Positions 39,560 through 47,873 of a DNA stretch of 64,000 bases are shown here, one piece after another. A model generated the notes under the pieces. The model searched no databases. It saw only the letters and a program-made list of their open reading frames with translations, and was not told where the DNA came from. The position numbers and the translations under genes were made by a program. The stretch is from positions 124,001-188,000 of the forward strand of contig NZ_JADPQF010000002.1 of assembly GCF_015687155.1 (NCBI RefSeq), given 5' to 3'. The DNA comes from Aliikangiella sp. G2MR2-5. Its GTDB lineage: Bacteria; Pseudomonadota; Gammaproteobacteria; Enterobacterales; Kangiellaceae. Each line of letters starts with the position of its first letter. The stretch's first letter is position 1.

Positions 39560-39983
39560 ATCTAACTACTTGATATTAAAATAATTTCCCGCAAATCCAA
39601 GGGAAGCACTTACTAACCCTGCAGACACGGTCACTGCTGTCGCCGCTACCGGGCGCCGCATTATAACTGCAAAGCGACAAGAAATCTCGGTAAAGGGGAT
39701 AATTCTCAAAAATGAAGGTAGGTAAAATGAATTATTGGGCAGAAGCATACTTGCTCTAAAAACAAAACAGCATTCTCCATCGGACCAACGGATTGTCAGA
39801 AGAAGTTAAGACTGGCTCGCACTTATTTCGAATCCAGTCTCAATTGGATCCTATAGAAAAGGCCACTGCTGCAATAAAGTGAAACCTGGTCGAAGCAAGC
39901 AAACTGCTACGTGTCCGATTCCAATTCGTTGTGAGTTGCCATCTATATTAATTGTGCTAAAAAACGGTTATCGAAGTCCGGAA
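39560..39983. other. 424-bp intergenic region
   Basis: No confident gene. A 60-codon frame (39566-39748, minus) ends 6 bp before thiDE and its last 31 codons, from an internal ATG, would give a hydrophobic peptide (VAATAVTVSAGLVSASLG); this could be a coupled leader or chance. No TPP riboswitch motif seen. Confidence 0.35.
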
Positions 39984-41084
39984 TTAAAGGTTAAACCCTT
40001 CGATATATTGTTCTGCTATCTTATCGACAAACTGTATAGGTAAGGCACCTATAAGGTTAGTTAGGACCACAACTGACACGTGATCTTCTGGGTAGTGAAT
40101 CATGGTAACAGCATTACCGCCACTGGCACTAATGGCGCGATGCTTTGGCCTATCAATAACCTGCCATCCCATTGCATAGCCATTTTCAAAATCATTGAAC
40201 CCACCGGTTTTACCGTTATTTAAAGTAACAGGAGTCCAAAGCAGATTTAAATTACCAACTAACTTCCCTGACTCTAATGCGATCAGAAATTGTGCCAATT
40301 CACTCGCCGTAGAACTCATTCCTGCAGCTGTTCTCATTATATAAGGAAACTCACCATAAAAGTTTTTGTACTTATTTTCCCCTGCGAATAAATATTGTCG
40401 AGCCTGGTTTGGGACAACGTATTCCAGATAATCAAATCCCGCTTTGGCGGTCAAATCCATTCCTACGACGTTAAATTGCTTTTCGGTGATAAACTCAGGA
40501 AAGCCTTTTTCGACGTACTTGTCGATGATCTTTCCAATCACCACATAACCCGTCTGATTGTAAAAAAACTCCGTGTTGGGTTCAGATATGAAAGGAAGCT
40601 TCTGTACCTTTTCCCAGGAGGCATCTTGATCACCCAGTACAATAAGATCAACCAAACGACCACTTAATATTTTTGGTAGGCCTGAGGTATGAGCCATCAA
40701 CTGCTTAATTTTTAGCGTTTTCCACTTTTCAGGTAAGTTAGGTAAATGTTTACCGATAGGATCATCTATAGAAAGCAGACCTTTTTCCACCAACTGTATC
40801 AGAGCAACACCGGTAAACGCCTTCGTCATTGAATTGATTGGGAACAAGGTATTGCTTTGCACTGCAATCTTGTCTTGTAAATTGGATTGACCATAATTGC
40901 CCGTTTTAATAATTTTCCCATTTTTGACGACCGCCAATTGTAGGCCTGGTATATTTCGTTCCGCCATCAGTTTGCCGATAAGTTCATCTGTCTGGTCTGC
41001 TTGTGACGATATTGAAAAGCTCAGCATGACTAAACAAAAAAGAGAGTGAATAATGTTCAGCAGCGAACACTTAATTTTGTACAT
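39984..41084 (-). CDS. Beta-lactamase-fold serine hydrolase (class C-like)
   Basis: A 366-residue exported protein with signal peptide (about 1-29, ending SSQA). Serine-hydrolase residues: S85-MT-K88 (SxxK), Y175-NQ in place of YxN, and GKTGG near the C-terminus as the KTG-like element. The family includes beta-lactamases, D-aminopeptidases and esterases; lack of a normal YSN makes an esterase or peptidase more likely. It has its own position, flanked by 300-400 bp gaps. Confidence 0.85.
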   Translation of the reverse strand: MYKIKCSLLNIIHSLFCLVMLSFSISSQADQTDELIGKLMAERNIPGLQLAVVKNGKIIKTGNYGQSNLQDKIAVQSNTLFPINSMTKAFTGVALIQLVEKGLLSIDDPIGKHLPNLPEKWKTLKIKQLMAHTSGLPKILSGRLVDLIVLGDQDASWEKVQKLPFISEPNTEFFYNQTGYVVIGKIIDKYVEKGFPEFITEKQFNVVGMDLTAKAGFDYLEYVVPNQARQYLFAGENKYKNFYGEFPYIMRTAAGMSSTASELAQFLIALESGKLVGNLNLLWTPVTLNNGKTGGFNDFENGYAMGWQVIDRPKHRAISASGGNAVTMIHYPEDHVSVVVLTNLIGALPIQFVDKIAEQYIEGFNL

Positions 41085-41494
41085 CAGATTGTCCTTACTT
41101 CATTTTATAGATTTTCGATTTGAATCTAGCTTTATTGGAGACGTTTGAGAAAGATTTGTGAGAGCAACTTACTGTAGTTTAAATAAATTTCAGATAATGA
41201 ATTAAAGTTCGCCCCCTGATTTAGGGCCGCTATCCTACACCACTTACTTCTAATTTCCTACAGTGTTATTAAAATTTCTGCTAGTGCATCAGAGAACTTT
41301 TTATTATCTTCGATGATTCTATTTCTTCATGTAGCGCCGCTTCCTGCATTAACTTTGGAGAGCAGCGTAAAATTTGTCCGACAGCGGCGCCTTGTATGCA
41401 CTTAAAATGCACCGTCGTTAGCAGTTGCAATAATTGCTGTCATTAACAGCATTCCTTTTTTATCTGTGGGTTGTGACTTAGGCGTAATCAAAGC
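41085..41494. other. 410-bp gap at the end of the cassette array
   Basis: No gene recognised. It contains the degenerate attC-like element at 41329-41399 and otherwise AT-rich sequence, including the promoter area of the serine hydrolase. Confidence 0.5.
41329..41399 (-). other. Degenerate attC candidate (site 5)
   Basis: On the minus strand GCGCCGC pairs with GCGGCGC across about 70 bp, flanked by GCATACA and GCTACAT in place of good R'' and R' boxes. Probably a decayed attC closing the array. Confidence 0.4.
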
Positions 41495-41695
41495 TTATGA
41501 ATACAATCCTTTTTCACTATACAACACTGCACGCTTTACATATGTATTAGGCTCACGATTCAACTTGTAGTCTATCAATCCGACTTTTGAGCCGTTAACA
41601 TCGACAATTGGCGCATCTAAGCCAGGAATGATGGTCTCTTTGTTTACATAGCTAGAGTCGACTTCTTGCTTTGCAAGATTAATTATAAAGCTCAT
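41495..41695 (-). CDS. Cassette gene 5: hypothetical protein
   Basis: A 66-residue soluble protein (MSFIINLAKQEVDSS...). It contains PIVDVNGSKVGLIDYKL but matches no family I know. The ATG is about 30 bp after attC site 4, as expected of a cassette gene. Confidence 0.5.
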   Translation of the reverse strand: MSFIINLAKQEVDSSYVNKETIIPGLDAPIVDVNGSKVGLIDYKLNREPNTYVKRAVLYSEKGLYS

Positions 41696-41724
41696 TCCTT
41701 GGTCTATAGATTTCAGGATAGGAT

Positions 41725-41775
41725 TATTGAAAGGCTCCTCAAACTAAAAAAATTCTTTTGAACAGCCTGTTAGAA
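41725..41775 (-). other. attC site 4 (R' eroded)
   Basis: R'' TTCTAAC (41769-41775) is intact and is the exact complement of the leading core of its cassette. The stem GGCT/AGCC plus TCAAA/TTTGA is clear; the R' side near 41725-41731 has lost the GTT core. Confidence 0.6.
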
Positions 41776-41780
41776 ATTCT

Positions 41781-42284
41781 CTATTGTAGGTCATACGTTG
41801 AAAGTACATGCCATGGTTCGCTGTTAATTTGCTCAATTAGATGTATGGTCGGAAATTCTAGCTCTAAATTTTCTGGCAAAATAAAAGTATTGGTAAGTGA
41901 ATTACTACTTGCCTTATTATTCCTTGGGTGCGCTAATGTAACATGTGGAATCTGTCTTCTGATTTGTGTCGACTCGAGAATAAACTCTCTAATTTGAAGA
42001 AAGTCCCGCTCTCCCTCTATGCACTCCATCATGAGACCATGGCTACCAAAACGTTTGGCCTTGGCAAATCTGATTTTTAACGTTGGAAAATTAATTTGAG
42101 ATAGACGTTTGTTAATGTGATTTAAGTCCTTCAACTCATCTTCTCTGCATAGAGTAATGTGAGCCGGGATTAATCTAAATTGAATGGGATCTACTAGTTT
42201 ACGAACCGTCTCAATCTTTCCTATGTAATCACCTGAAGCATACATACTCAATTGTTTTCTAGAAGACTGCACAATATTCGCCAT
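41781..42284 (-). CDS. Cassette gene 4: 2H phosphoesterase (2'-5' RNA ligase-like)
   Basis: A 167-residue protein with the two HxT motifs of the 2H phosphoesterase superfamily: HITL (about 43) and HVTL (about 114), at the expected spacing. Such enzymes open or close 2',3'-cyclic or 2'-5' phosphodiester bonds. The ATG is 6 bp after attC site 3. Substrate unknown; RNA or a nucleotide is likely. Confidence 0.8.
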   Translation of the reverse strand: MANIVQSSRKQLSMYASGDYIGKIETVRKLVDPIQFRLIPAHITLCREDELKDLNHINKRLSQINFPTLKIRFAKAKRFGSHGLMMECIEGERDFLQIREFILESTQIRRQIPHVTLAHPRNNKASSNSLTNTFILPENLELEFPTIHLIEQINSEPWHVLSTYDLQ

Positions 42285-42290
42285 GGATTT

Positions 42291-42346
42291 CTAACGCCTT
42301 GCTAATTTGCGCCGCCAGGCGTCAAATTGAGCAACTTGCTACATTT
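42291..42346 (-). other. attC site 3
   Basis: 56 bp. R'' ATGTAGC (42340-42346; AAC changed to AGC), R' GTTAGAA (42291-42297). The stem TGCT-AATTTG / CAAATT-AGCA has one extrahelical C, as in functional attC sites. Confidence 0.82.
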
Positions 42347-42351
42347 ATGCC

Positions 42352-43149
42352 TTAATGACATTGAAACTCCATCCAAACGTCAGCGAACTCCGCAGTCTTT
42401 AAATCATCTTTATGCACGTAGAAATAAAGCCTGCCTGCATCCCCCCACATAAACCCTAATTTGCTATCAACTTCTAGCAATAACTCCCAATCAGTAGCAG
42501 CCCCTTTTTCCATAATTGACGCAGCACCAGCCGCAATGCCATCATACTGAACTGGATTTGGATAGCCTCCAATTTGCAAGACTGCCTTCTCCGAAAGCCC
42601 CCATTTTAAGCCGCAATATGAATCCAATAACTCGTCATCATTATCAAATAATGAGAGAGAAGGAATTGTATCGATATTATCTAAATCAGGTAGAGAATCA
42701 CCGCCACAAAATCCAATACCGTACTCGTCAAAGACCTGCGGTATCATTTTTGGTTTCAACAAACCAAATAAACGTTTTTTATATTCATACTCAGGCTCTT
42801 TAACTTCAAGGCACCCCATGTCATGGACATAAATCACCCTAACAAAATCTTTATGCATTTTTTTGTCAGTCCAGACACCATTTGAATAAAAGAACAACAA
42901 GAGACCAGTATCAGGTAAGTTGGTGCCTTCCAGGTCACTCAGGTTTAATTGCGCAACAAATTCCAAGGGAACCCCCTTGTATTTAGGCCAAGTAAAATCT
43001 TTATCTGCATGCGGTAGACCGCCCACTTTAGAACAACCAAGACCATTCGCACTTCCATTTACTACACCATACACACAAGGGCTAGAAAGCTCTTCTAATA
43101 GCTTAATATGGTTCTGTAGGCTGTTTTCTTTAACTAGATCTTTTAGCAC
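42352..43149 (-). CDS. Cassette gene 3: DUF1963/YwqG-family protein
   Basis: A 265-residue soluble protein. KVGGLPHADKDFTWPKYKG and FVAQLNLSDLEG near residue 40-75 and the C-terminal GDAGRLYFYVHKDDL are typical of DUF1963. The function of that family is unknown. It starts with GTG at 43149; GGAGG lies 4 nt upstream. Confidence 0.82.
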   Translation of the reverse strand: MLKDLVKENSLQNHIKLLEELSSPCVYGVVNGSANGLGCSKVGGLPHADKDFTWPKYKGVPLEFVAQLNLSDLEGTNLPDTGLLLFFYSNGVWTDKKMHKDFVRVIYVHDMGCLEVKEPEYEYKKRLFGLLKPKMIPQVFDEYGIGFCGGDSLPDLDNIDTIPSLSLFDNDDELLDSYCGLKWGLSEKAVLQIGGYPNPVQYDGIAAGAASIMEKGAATDWELLLEVDSKLGFMWGDAGRLYFYVHKDDLKTAEFADVWMEFQCH

Positions 43150-43163
43150 TTAACCTCCAAGCA

Positions 43164-43219
43164 ATGTAACGCCTCAATCAGCCGACGCGTCAGCGGTCGG
43201 CTGCATTGACTTGTTAGAA
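43164..43219 (-). other. attC site 2
   Basis: 56 bp. R'' TTCTAAC (43213-43219) and R' GTTACAT (43164-43170). Stem TCAAT-CAGCCGAC / GTCGGCTG-ATTGA with a single unpaired G on one arm. It is the best-preserved attC here. Confidence 0.88.
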
Positions 43220-43791
43220 GCTAAGATTTCGTCAAGTTCGCCGGGATCACTAAGATACATTTTCACTAGCTCATGTGAATTGAGCCCTTTATTACTTAAC
43301 CCAATATCTTCTCGAATGGCTTTATATAGATTATTTACGGCAGTAAAAATATTTCCATTCTTTCTGGATACTTCTTCAAATTCAAGCTGCCGCTTTATCA
43401 CCAAAGGCGACCCCCATAAAAGCAATTCCGATTTAAACTCAACTAAATAATCAACCAACTCTTGATCGGTCATACCCTTCTTAGTTACGTTTTCGTTCTG
43501 TGCTGCCATCAATCCAGACACAGCATCAAGAAACTTTTTATATATTTCTACCTTTTTGGGCCTGTGTGACTCATCGATATCTCGTTGCTTTGATTGCTTT
43601 TGACTAATAATTACTGCTGCAATGCCTGCAAAAACCGTAGCCATTGCACCAATTAATGCTGCCAATACTTCCTTTTGGAGTTTTGAAAGCAGCGCAATAC
43701 ATTCCACAACAATCCAATATCCTCCATATACCAAAGCAGCAAGAATTATCAGACCAAGTAAAATACTTCCTATTTTCTTTGCAATTTCCAT
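43174..43791 (-). CDS. Cassette gene 2: membrane protein with cytoplasmic domain
   Basis: A 205-residue protein. Two hydrophobic segments (about 9-33 and 42-62) are followed by a soluble helical domain. The last 15 or so residues (KSMQPTADASAD) are coded within attC site 2, so the C-terminal tail comes from the recombination site, a pattern known from cassette genes. Function unknown. Confidence 0.7.
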   Translation of the reverse strand: MEIAKKIGSILLGLIILAALVYGGYWIVVECIALLSKLQKEVLAALIGAMATVFAGIAAVIISQKQSKQRDIDESHRPKKVEIYKKFLDAVSGLMAAQNENVTKKGMTDQELVDYLVEFKSELLLWGSPLVIKRQLEFEEVSRKNGNIFTAVNNLYKAIREDIGLSNKGLNSHELVKMYLSDPGELDEILASNKSMQPTADASAD

Positions 43792-43810
43792 AAGCTCAAC
43801 TCGTGGTGGC

Positions 43811-43892
43811 TTCTAACGTAGACAGCAGTTGCTAGTGTAAGCGGAGGCTTCGCCGGAGCTTGCGCTAGTCAATCTGCCTGCTGTTGTTACGC
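43811..43892 (-). other. attC site 1
   Basis: 82 bp. R'' GCGTAAC (43886-43892) and R' GTTAGAA (43811-43817). CAGCAG/CTGCTG and CTAG/CTAG stems, with an internal GGC-GAA-GCC hairpin as the variable tip. Confidence 0.85.
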
Positions 43893-43910
43893 AATGCTTA
43901 CCTATTTATC

Positions 43911-44327
43911 TTATATATTAATAACACCAATTGAAAGCAACCGATCTTCAAGTAGTTTCAGCAAATCTTGTCTATCGGTTTTCCTATTGTCGCGACGCAA
44001 TAATCTATTCAACCAGCCCATCTCTGTTGCAACCCATAGATTCCACTCGATCTGATCAAGAGGAAATTTCGTAGCTATGTCTTCAGATAATCCATTTTCA
44101 GGATAGTTAAAATCACTTAAACCCTGACAACCAACCCACAACCAATAGGGCTTACGATGTATCATCAAACAATAACCAAAATCTTCAGCAATGGTTTCAG
44201 TCACTTCAAAGCGAGTACCCAACAGCTGCTCCTTTACCCACTTGCACAGCGACTTGCCGAGTATCCCAGGATTAACCTCGTCGTCCTCATAAGGATAAAC
44301 TTCAAAATATGTAGTTGAAAATCTCAT
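43911..44327 (-). CDS. Cassette gene 1: hypothetical protein
   Basis: A 138-residue protein rich in Trp and Tyr (KPYWLWVGCQG, EWNLWVATEMGW). No membrane segment or known motif. Such short orphan proteins are common in integron arrays. The ATG is 11 bp after the leading core GTTACGC (44339-44345). Confidence 0.65.
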   Translation of the reverse strand: MRFSTTYFEVYPYEDDEVNPGILGKSLCKWVKEQLLGTRFEVTETIAEDFGYCLMIHRKPYWLWVGCQGLSDFNYPENGLSEDIATKFPLDQIEWNLWVATEMGWLNRLLRRDNRKTDRQDLLKLLEDRLLSIGVINI

Positions 44328-44351
44328 GCCTATCCTATGCGTAACAGCTTA

Positions 44352-44479
44352 TTATCTTCAGTAAATCACGATAATACGGAATTTTTTTTATCAGCAAAAG
44401 AGCTTTTTTTCTGGTAGCAGGGAGTTAGACGTGAAAGTTAAAGTAAAGTCTCGTTATTATCGTGATTTACTGACGATAA
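44352..44479. repeat. 25-bp inverted repeat pair at the cassette-array edge
   Basis: Arms at 44352-44376 and 44455-44479 match over 25 bp with one mismatch (19 bp perfect: TCAGTAAATCACGATAATA and its complement). The 78-bp centre has two T-tracts. It begins 6 bp beyond the first core site. No target duplication was seen. It may be a MITE-like element or part of the array border. Confidence 0.75.
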
Positions 44480-44720
44480 ATACACATCTCAATAATAGAA
44501 ATTATTTTAAAATCATATAGATAGAAAGATAGTGAAGCGTGGTAAGAACATTATCACCGGGAAAGTGGCCGCTATATTTAGGAGGTATTCTTTAATTTTG
44601 GGATTTAGTTGAACTTCCACTTCAAGCTACCTGGACACATATCCCATGCAACCAGGAAATGTCCGCGTAATGACTCTATTCCTCCCGCTCACTATCTTCC
44701 AGATCTATTTAAAGCTAATG
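44480..44720. other. Intergenic region without recognised gene
   Basis: No supported gene; a plus-strand frame here overlaps the GNAT gene and looks like a shadow. Confidence 0.4.
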
Positions 44721-45176
44721 TCAGTTTAATTCTGAACCAATACTCATTATCCGATAAGGTGAGTGTTCAAAGTTCGATTTTTCATACGCATCAATGGCAG
44801 CTGTATTATTTTCGTGAACATAAAGTCGTAACTCCAGACCACCCTGCTTTTTCATTTCTCCTTTCACCGCATCAAGCAATAAAGACATTCGGCCTTTTCC
44901 CCTTTGTGAGGGCGACAAGTACATGCTCTGAATCCACCAATAATAACCAGCGTTCCAGTCGCTCCATTCCTTGATGGCTGAAACACTACCGACCGGATTA
45001 TCGTCTTCATCGACTAAAACCCAGTAGGTTGCAATTGAAGGATCTTCCAGTGCGACAAGAATTCCTTTTTCCAAAGTTGCCGGAACTTTGATGCTGCCCT
45101 CAGCTTCTCTGGCTTCTTCGGCGGTAAACTCCACCAGACAGGATAAATCATTGAGTGTAGCTCTACGAACTTTCAC
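44721..45176 (-). CDS. GNAT-family N-acetyltransferase
   Basis: A 151-residue acetyltransferase: the acetyl-CoA loop is SPSQRGKGRMSLLLDAV and the C-terminal part LYVHENNTAAIDAYEKSNFE is typical. Start GTG at 45176 with GGAGG upstream. It lies outside the cassette array (no flanking attC). Substrate unknown. Confidence 0.85.
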   Translation of the reverse strand: MKVRRATLNDLSCLVEFTAEEAREAEGSIKVPATLEKGILVALEDPSIATYWVLVDEDDNPVGSVSAIKEWSDWNAGYYWWIQSMYLSPSQRGKGRMSLLLDAVKGEMKKQGGLELRLYVHENNTAAIDAYEKSNFEHSPYRIMSIGSELN

Positions 45177-45245
45177 TGGCCCTCCATTGCAAATTAATTG
45201 TTAGTTTAAGAAATGCCTCGTCAATTTTTTACAGTTCCATAACCA

Positions 45246-45698
45246 CTAATTTTTAGGCGCCTTTGCCAACAGTCGATCCAGCTGATCGGCAAAGGCTTTG
45301 ACATCACTTTTGGTCATTGCTGGAGGTCCACCGGAATTAACGCCACTGGCGCGCATGGTTTCCATAAAATCACGCATATTAAGACGAGGGCCGATATTGT
45401 CTTTGGTTAAACGCTCTCCGCGCGGACTTAACACCAGCCCTTCTTTTTCAATGACTTCAGCTGCAAGCGGCAAATCACTGGTGATAATCAAATCTCCCGC
45501 TTCGGTTCTTTTAACTATTTCGTTGTCCGCGACGTCAAAACCGGAAGGTACCTGCATCATGCGAATATTTTTTGATTGCGGCACACGAATATGCTGGTTA
45601 GCGATCAGCGTCAGCAGAATGCCTGTACGGTTAGCCGCCCGAAACAAAACTTCCTTAATGGCTCCAGGACAAGCATCTGCATCGACCCATATATTCAT
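45246..45698 (-). CDS. yaiI: YaiI/YqxD family protein (DUF188)
   Basis: A 150-residue protein with the family N-terminus [10 protein letters not shown] and [33 protein letters not shown]. The family has a PIN-like fold and an unknown role. Length is as usual. Confidence 0.92.
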   Translation of the reverse strand: MNIWVDADACPGAIKEVLFRAANRTGILLTLIANQHIRVPQSKNIRMMQVPSGFDVADNEIVKRTEAGDLIITSDLPLAAEVIEKEGLVLSPRGERLTKDNIGPRLNMRDFMETMRASGVNSGGPPAMTKSDVKAFADQLDRLLAKAPKN

Positions 45699-45784
45699 AT
45701 ATTAATACTCTTTAAACGACAGTCCGGAACGAGTATACCATTCTAATTGATAACCGCATTTAAAATTAATTTTCAAATCGTGCG

Positions 45785-46270
45785 CTACTGTCTGGAACTG
45801 GCAGAAATACTCACCAACAACCACTTTCCTGTGGATTTCGACCACACTTGAGTACCGCCACCGGCATCAACATATTGCTCACCATTCTTTAGCCTGAGAC
45901 TTTGCTGGTATTCATTGACGAGTATTACTGTATTCTGATCGATAACCGAAACTTTGACGTTGGTAAACTCAATCGAGTCAACTTTTTCTACCATATTAAA
46001 GCCCGGCTCAATCAAAGCCTTTAGATCATCGACAGAATTCCAGTTCGAACCATCGGCGTTTAAACCGATAAATTTTTCAGCGTCAATCAGATCGAAATAT
46101 TTTTTTGACTCCAGCGCTTTTGAAGCGCTAACCAGTGCATCAAATGACTGGCGAACTTCTCTTTCAATTTGTTTTTGAAGTTCGACTGAAAGCCGGCCTG
46201 TCGCGCTGATACATCCGCCCAGCAGTCCGAGTAGACAGACCATTGCGAAAATTTTTCCTAACTTGTTAAT
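45785..46270 (-). CDS. Lipoprotein with NTF2/SnoaL-like domain; likely ATT start
   Basis: A 161-residue protein: lipoprotein signal, then an NTF2-like region (nuclear transport factor 2 fold) with VILVNEYQQSLRLKNGEQYVD and VWSKSTGKWLLVSI. The first ATG (46243) gives only MVCLLGLLGGC, without the basic N-region a signal peptide needs. An in-frame ATT at 46270, 6 nt after AGGAG, gives MNKLGKIFAMVCLLGLLGGC, a normal lipoprotein signal. ATT is a rare initiator, so this start remains a proposal. Confidence 0.6.
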   Translation of the reverse strand: MNKLGKIFAMVCLLGLLGGCISATGRLSVELQKQIEREVRQSFDALVSASKALESKKYFDLIDAEKFIGLNADGSNWNSVDDLKALIEPGFNMVEKVDSIEFTNVKVSVIDQNTVILVNEYQQSLRLKNGEQYVDAGGGTQVWSKSTGKWLLVSISASSRQ

Positions 46271-46324
46271 GGTAAACTCCTGTTAAATTACTGAAATCAA
46301 CTTCTGAGTTGATAGTATTTATTT

Positions 46325-46930
46325 TTATAAATCCGACTGATAGCGCTCAACCATTTGTGCCTGAGTTTCCGGCTCTTCATAGATAGATAGTTGATCATTG
46401 AGCATTCTTCCCATGGTGGGCAGCTCGGTTCTTACTATCTGGCTGTCACTGTGCCATAGTTTTGAACGCATCAAGGCTTTGGCACAATGCAGGAAGACTT
46501 CTGTGATACTGATTTTAATGCAGGATTTTGGCGGATTTTTCCAGCCCGAAAATAATGCCAAATGCTCTTTAGAAATTGAAAGACAAGCATCACCATTAAC
46601 TCTTAAAGTTTCATCAACACCGGGGATCATAAATAAACAGCCAACATTGCCAGTTTCAACGATATTAACCAGACTATCCAGGCGATTATTACCTTTTGAG
46701 TCAGGAATAAGTAACGTCTGTTCATCTAGCACTTTGACAAAACCTTGCTCCCCTCCTCGCGGAGAACAATCGAGCCTTCCTTGTTTATCGGATGTGGAAA
46801 TAAGAACGAAGGGTGAGAGTGAAATAAATTGAATGCTATGCTTTTCCAGCCTTGCCAATTGTTTATCTTTCGCTCTACCTTTTGGAAAGCCATAAAGCGC
46901 TCGTAATTCTTCTTCTGATGTAATCTGCAT
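46325..46930 (-). CDS. Pyridoxamine 5'-phosphate oxidase-family FMN-binding protein
   Basis: A 201-residue split-barrel flavoprotein. ISTSDKQGRLDCSPRGGEQGFV, LLIPDSKGNNRLDSL and VGCLFMIPG are the FMN-site segments of the MSMEG_1061-like subgroup; CAKALMRSKLW follows at the C-terminal part. Probably an oxidoreductase; substrate unknown. Confidence 0.87.
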   Translation of the reverse strand: MQITSEEELRALYGFPKGRAKDKQLARLEKHSIQFISLSPFVLISTSDKQGRLDCSPRGGEQGFVKVLDEQTLLIPDSKGNNRLDSLVNIVETGNVGCLFMIPGVDETLRVNGDACLSISKEHLALFSGWKNPPKSCIKISITEVFLHCAKALMRSKLWHSDSQIVRTELPTMGRMLNDQLSIYEEPETQAQMVERYQSDL

Positions 46931-47037
46931 AGTTTTCTATATTTTTGTCGAACGTGAAATTGGGCTAAATGCCGGTGATTAATATCAGTGATTGACGCCG
47001 AAAGACTAACACAAAAAACAACGCAGAGGCACTGCAA

Positions 47038-47070
47038 GCAATGCAATGCATTGCATTGCATTGCATTGCA
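47038..47070. repeat. Pentanucleotide repeat with palindromic centre
   Basis: 33 bp: two TGCAA-type units followed by four TTGCA units, meeting at ATGCAT. It lies upstream of the FMN-binding protein gene and could form a cruciform or change promoter spacing. Confidence 0.75.
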
Positions 47071-47134
47071 AAAAAGTGTGTCGTCATTTTTGCTTCTCGA
47101 CACTAAAACCTTCAATAAGTTAACTCTTAATTGA

Positions 47135-47872
47135 CTATTTTAATTTGTTAAAAATATCGATCGGCAATGGAAAAACAATGGTTGAGCTCTTATCTCCGGC
47201 AATATTCGACAGAGTACTCAAATACCTTAGCTGGATAGCTTCCGGCTGCTCGGCCAGTTTCTTAGCCGCTTGTAATAATTTCTCAGATGCCTGTAACTCA
47301 CCTTCCGCATGGATCACTTTGGCCCGTCTCTCCCGCTCAGCTTCCGCCTGTTTGGCGATAGCGCGGATCATGGATTCGTCCAGATCAATATGCTTGATTT
47401 CCACGTTTGAGACTTTGATTCCCCATCCGTCAGTCTGCTTGTCGAGAATATCCTGAATATCAGCGTTAAGCTTCTCCCGAGATGCTAACATTTCATCAAG
47501 CTCGTGCTGGCCTAATACCGAACGCAATGTTGTTTGTGCCAGCTGACTGGTGGCTTCAAGATAGTTTTCAACGTTAATTATTGCCCGCTGAGAATCGAGT
47601 ACGCGAAAATAAATAACCGCATTCACTTTTACCGAAACATTGTCGCGAGAAATTACATCCTGGGTTGGAACATCCATCACTACCGTACGCAGATCGACCC
47701 TGACCATTTGTTGGATAAAAGGAATGACAATAATTAATCCAGGACCCTTTACCTTGTAAAAACGCCCCAGCATAAAAATCACGCCGCGCTCGTATTCTCG
47801 TAGTACTCTAAAAATACTGAACAAAACTGATATGGCGATAATACCAAAAAAAAGACCGATTTGAGGGAACAT
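47135..47872 (-). CDS. Slipin (SPFH/band 7 family)
   Basis: A 245-residue stomatin-like membrane protein with one N-terminal helix (about 6-24), then the band 7 domain ([49 protein letters not shown]) and a coiled region ([20 protein letters not shown]). It scaffolds membrane microdomains and partners NfeD. ATG at 47872 follows GGAGG and lies 1 bp after the NfeD stop; the frame is open to a TTG further up. Confidence 0.92.
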   Translation of the reverse strand: MFPQIGLFFGIIAISVLFSIFRVLREYERGVIFMLGRFYKVKGPGLIIVIPFIQQMVRVDLRTVVMDVPTQDVISRDNVSVKVNAVIYFRVLDSQRAIINVENYLEATSQLAQTTLRSVLGQHELDEMLASREKLNADIQDILDKQTDGWGIKVSNVEIKHIDLDESMIRAIAKQAEAERERRAKVIHAEGELQASEKLLQAAKKLAEQPEAIQLRYLSTLSNIAGDKSSTIVFPLPIDIFNKLK

Positions 47873-47873
47873 C

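Larger units (their letters stand above)
41329..44345 (-). mobile_element. Integron-type gene cassette array without integrase (CALIN-like)
   Basis: Five short genes on the minus strand are each followed by an attC-like imperfect palindrome. Each cassette's leading core matches the reverse complement of its own R'' box: GTTACGC with GCGTAAC, GTTAGAA with TTCTAAC, GTTACAT with ATGTAGC (one mismatch), and GTTAGAA with TTCTAAC. This internal match is expected of circularisable cassettes and is hard to explain by chance. No tyrosine recombinase of the IntI type lies in the window. The last site or two toward 41.3 kb are eroded. Confidence 0.85.

Noticed and set aside
39566-39748. Small frame just upstream of thiDE
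   Set aside because: Hydrophobic end and close spacing are suggestive, but no ribosome site or family support; kept only as a note on the intergenic region.
41345-41425. Alternative attC from TGCTAAC to GTTAATG at the array end
   Set aside because: Core-like boxes present but poor internal pairing; the neighbouring GCGCCGC/GCGGCGC structure pairs better, so only that was listed as degenerate site 5.
44339-44430. Possible attC from GTCTAAC (44424-44430) to GTTACGC (44339-44345)
   Set aside because: The two boxes are there, but the 78 bp between them do not pair into attC-like arms; the strong inverted repeat here has other borders.
44609-44974. 121-codon plus-strand frame
   Set aside because: Overlaps the GNAT gene on the other strand, no ribosome site, no recognisable domain.
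46726-47115. 129-codon minus-strand frame
   Set aside because: Overlaps the FMN-binding protein gene in another frame and reads through the TGCAA repeat; low-complexity product.
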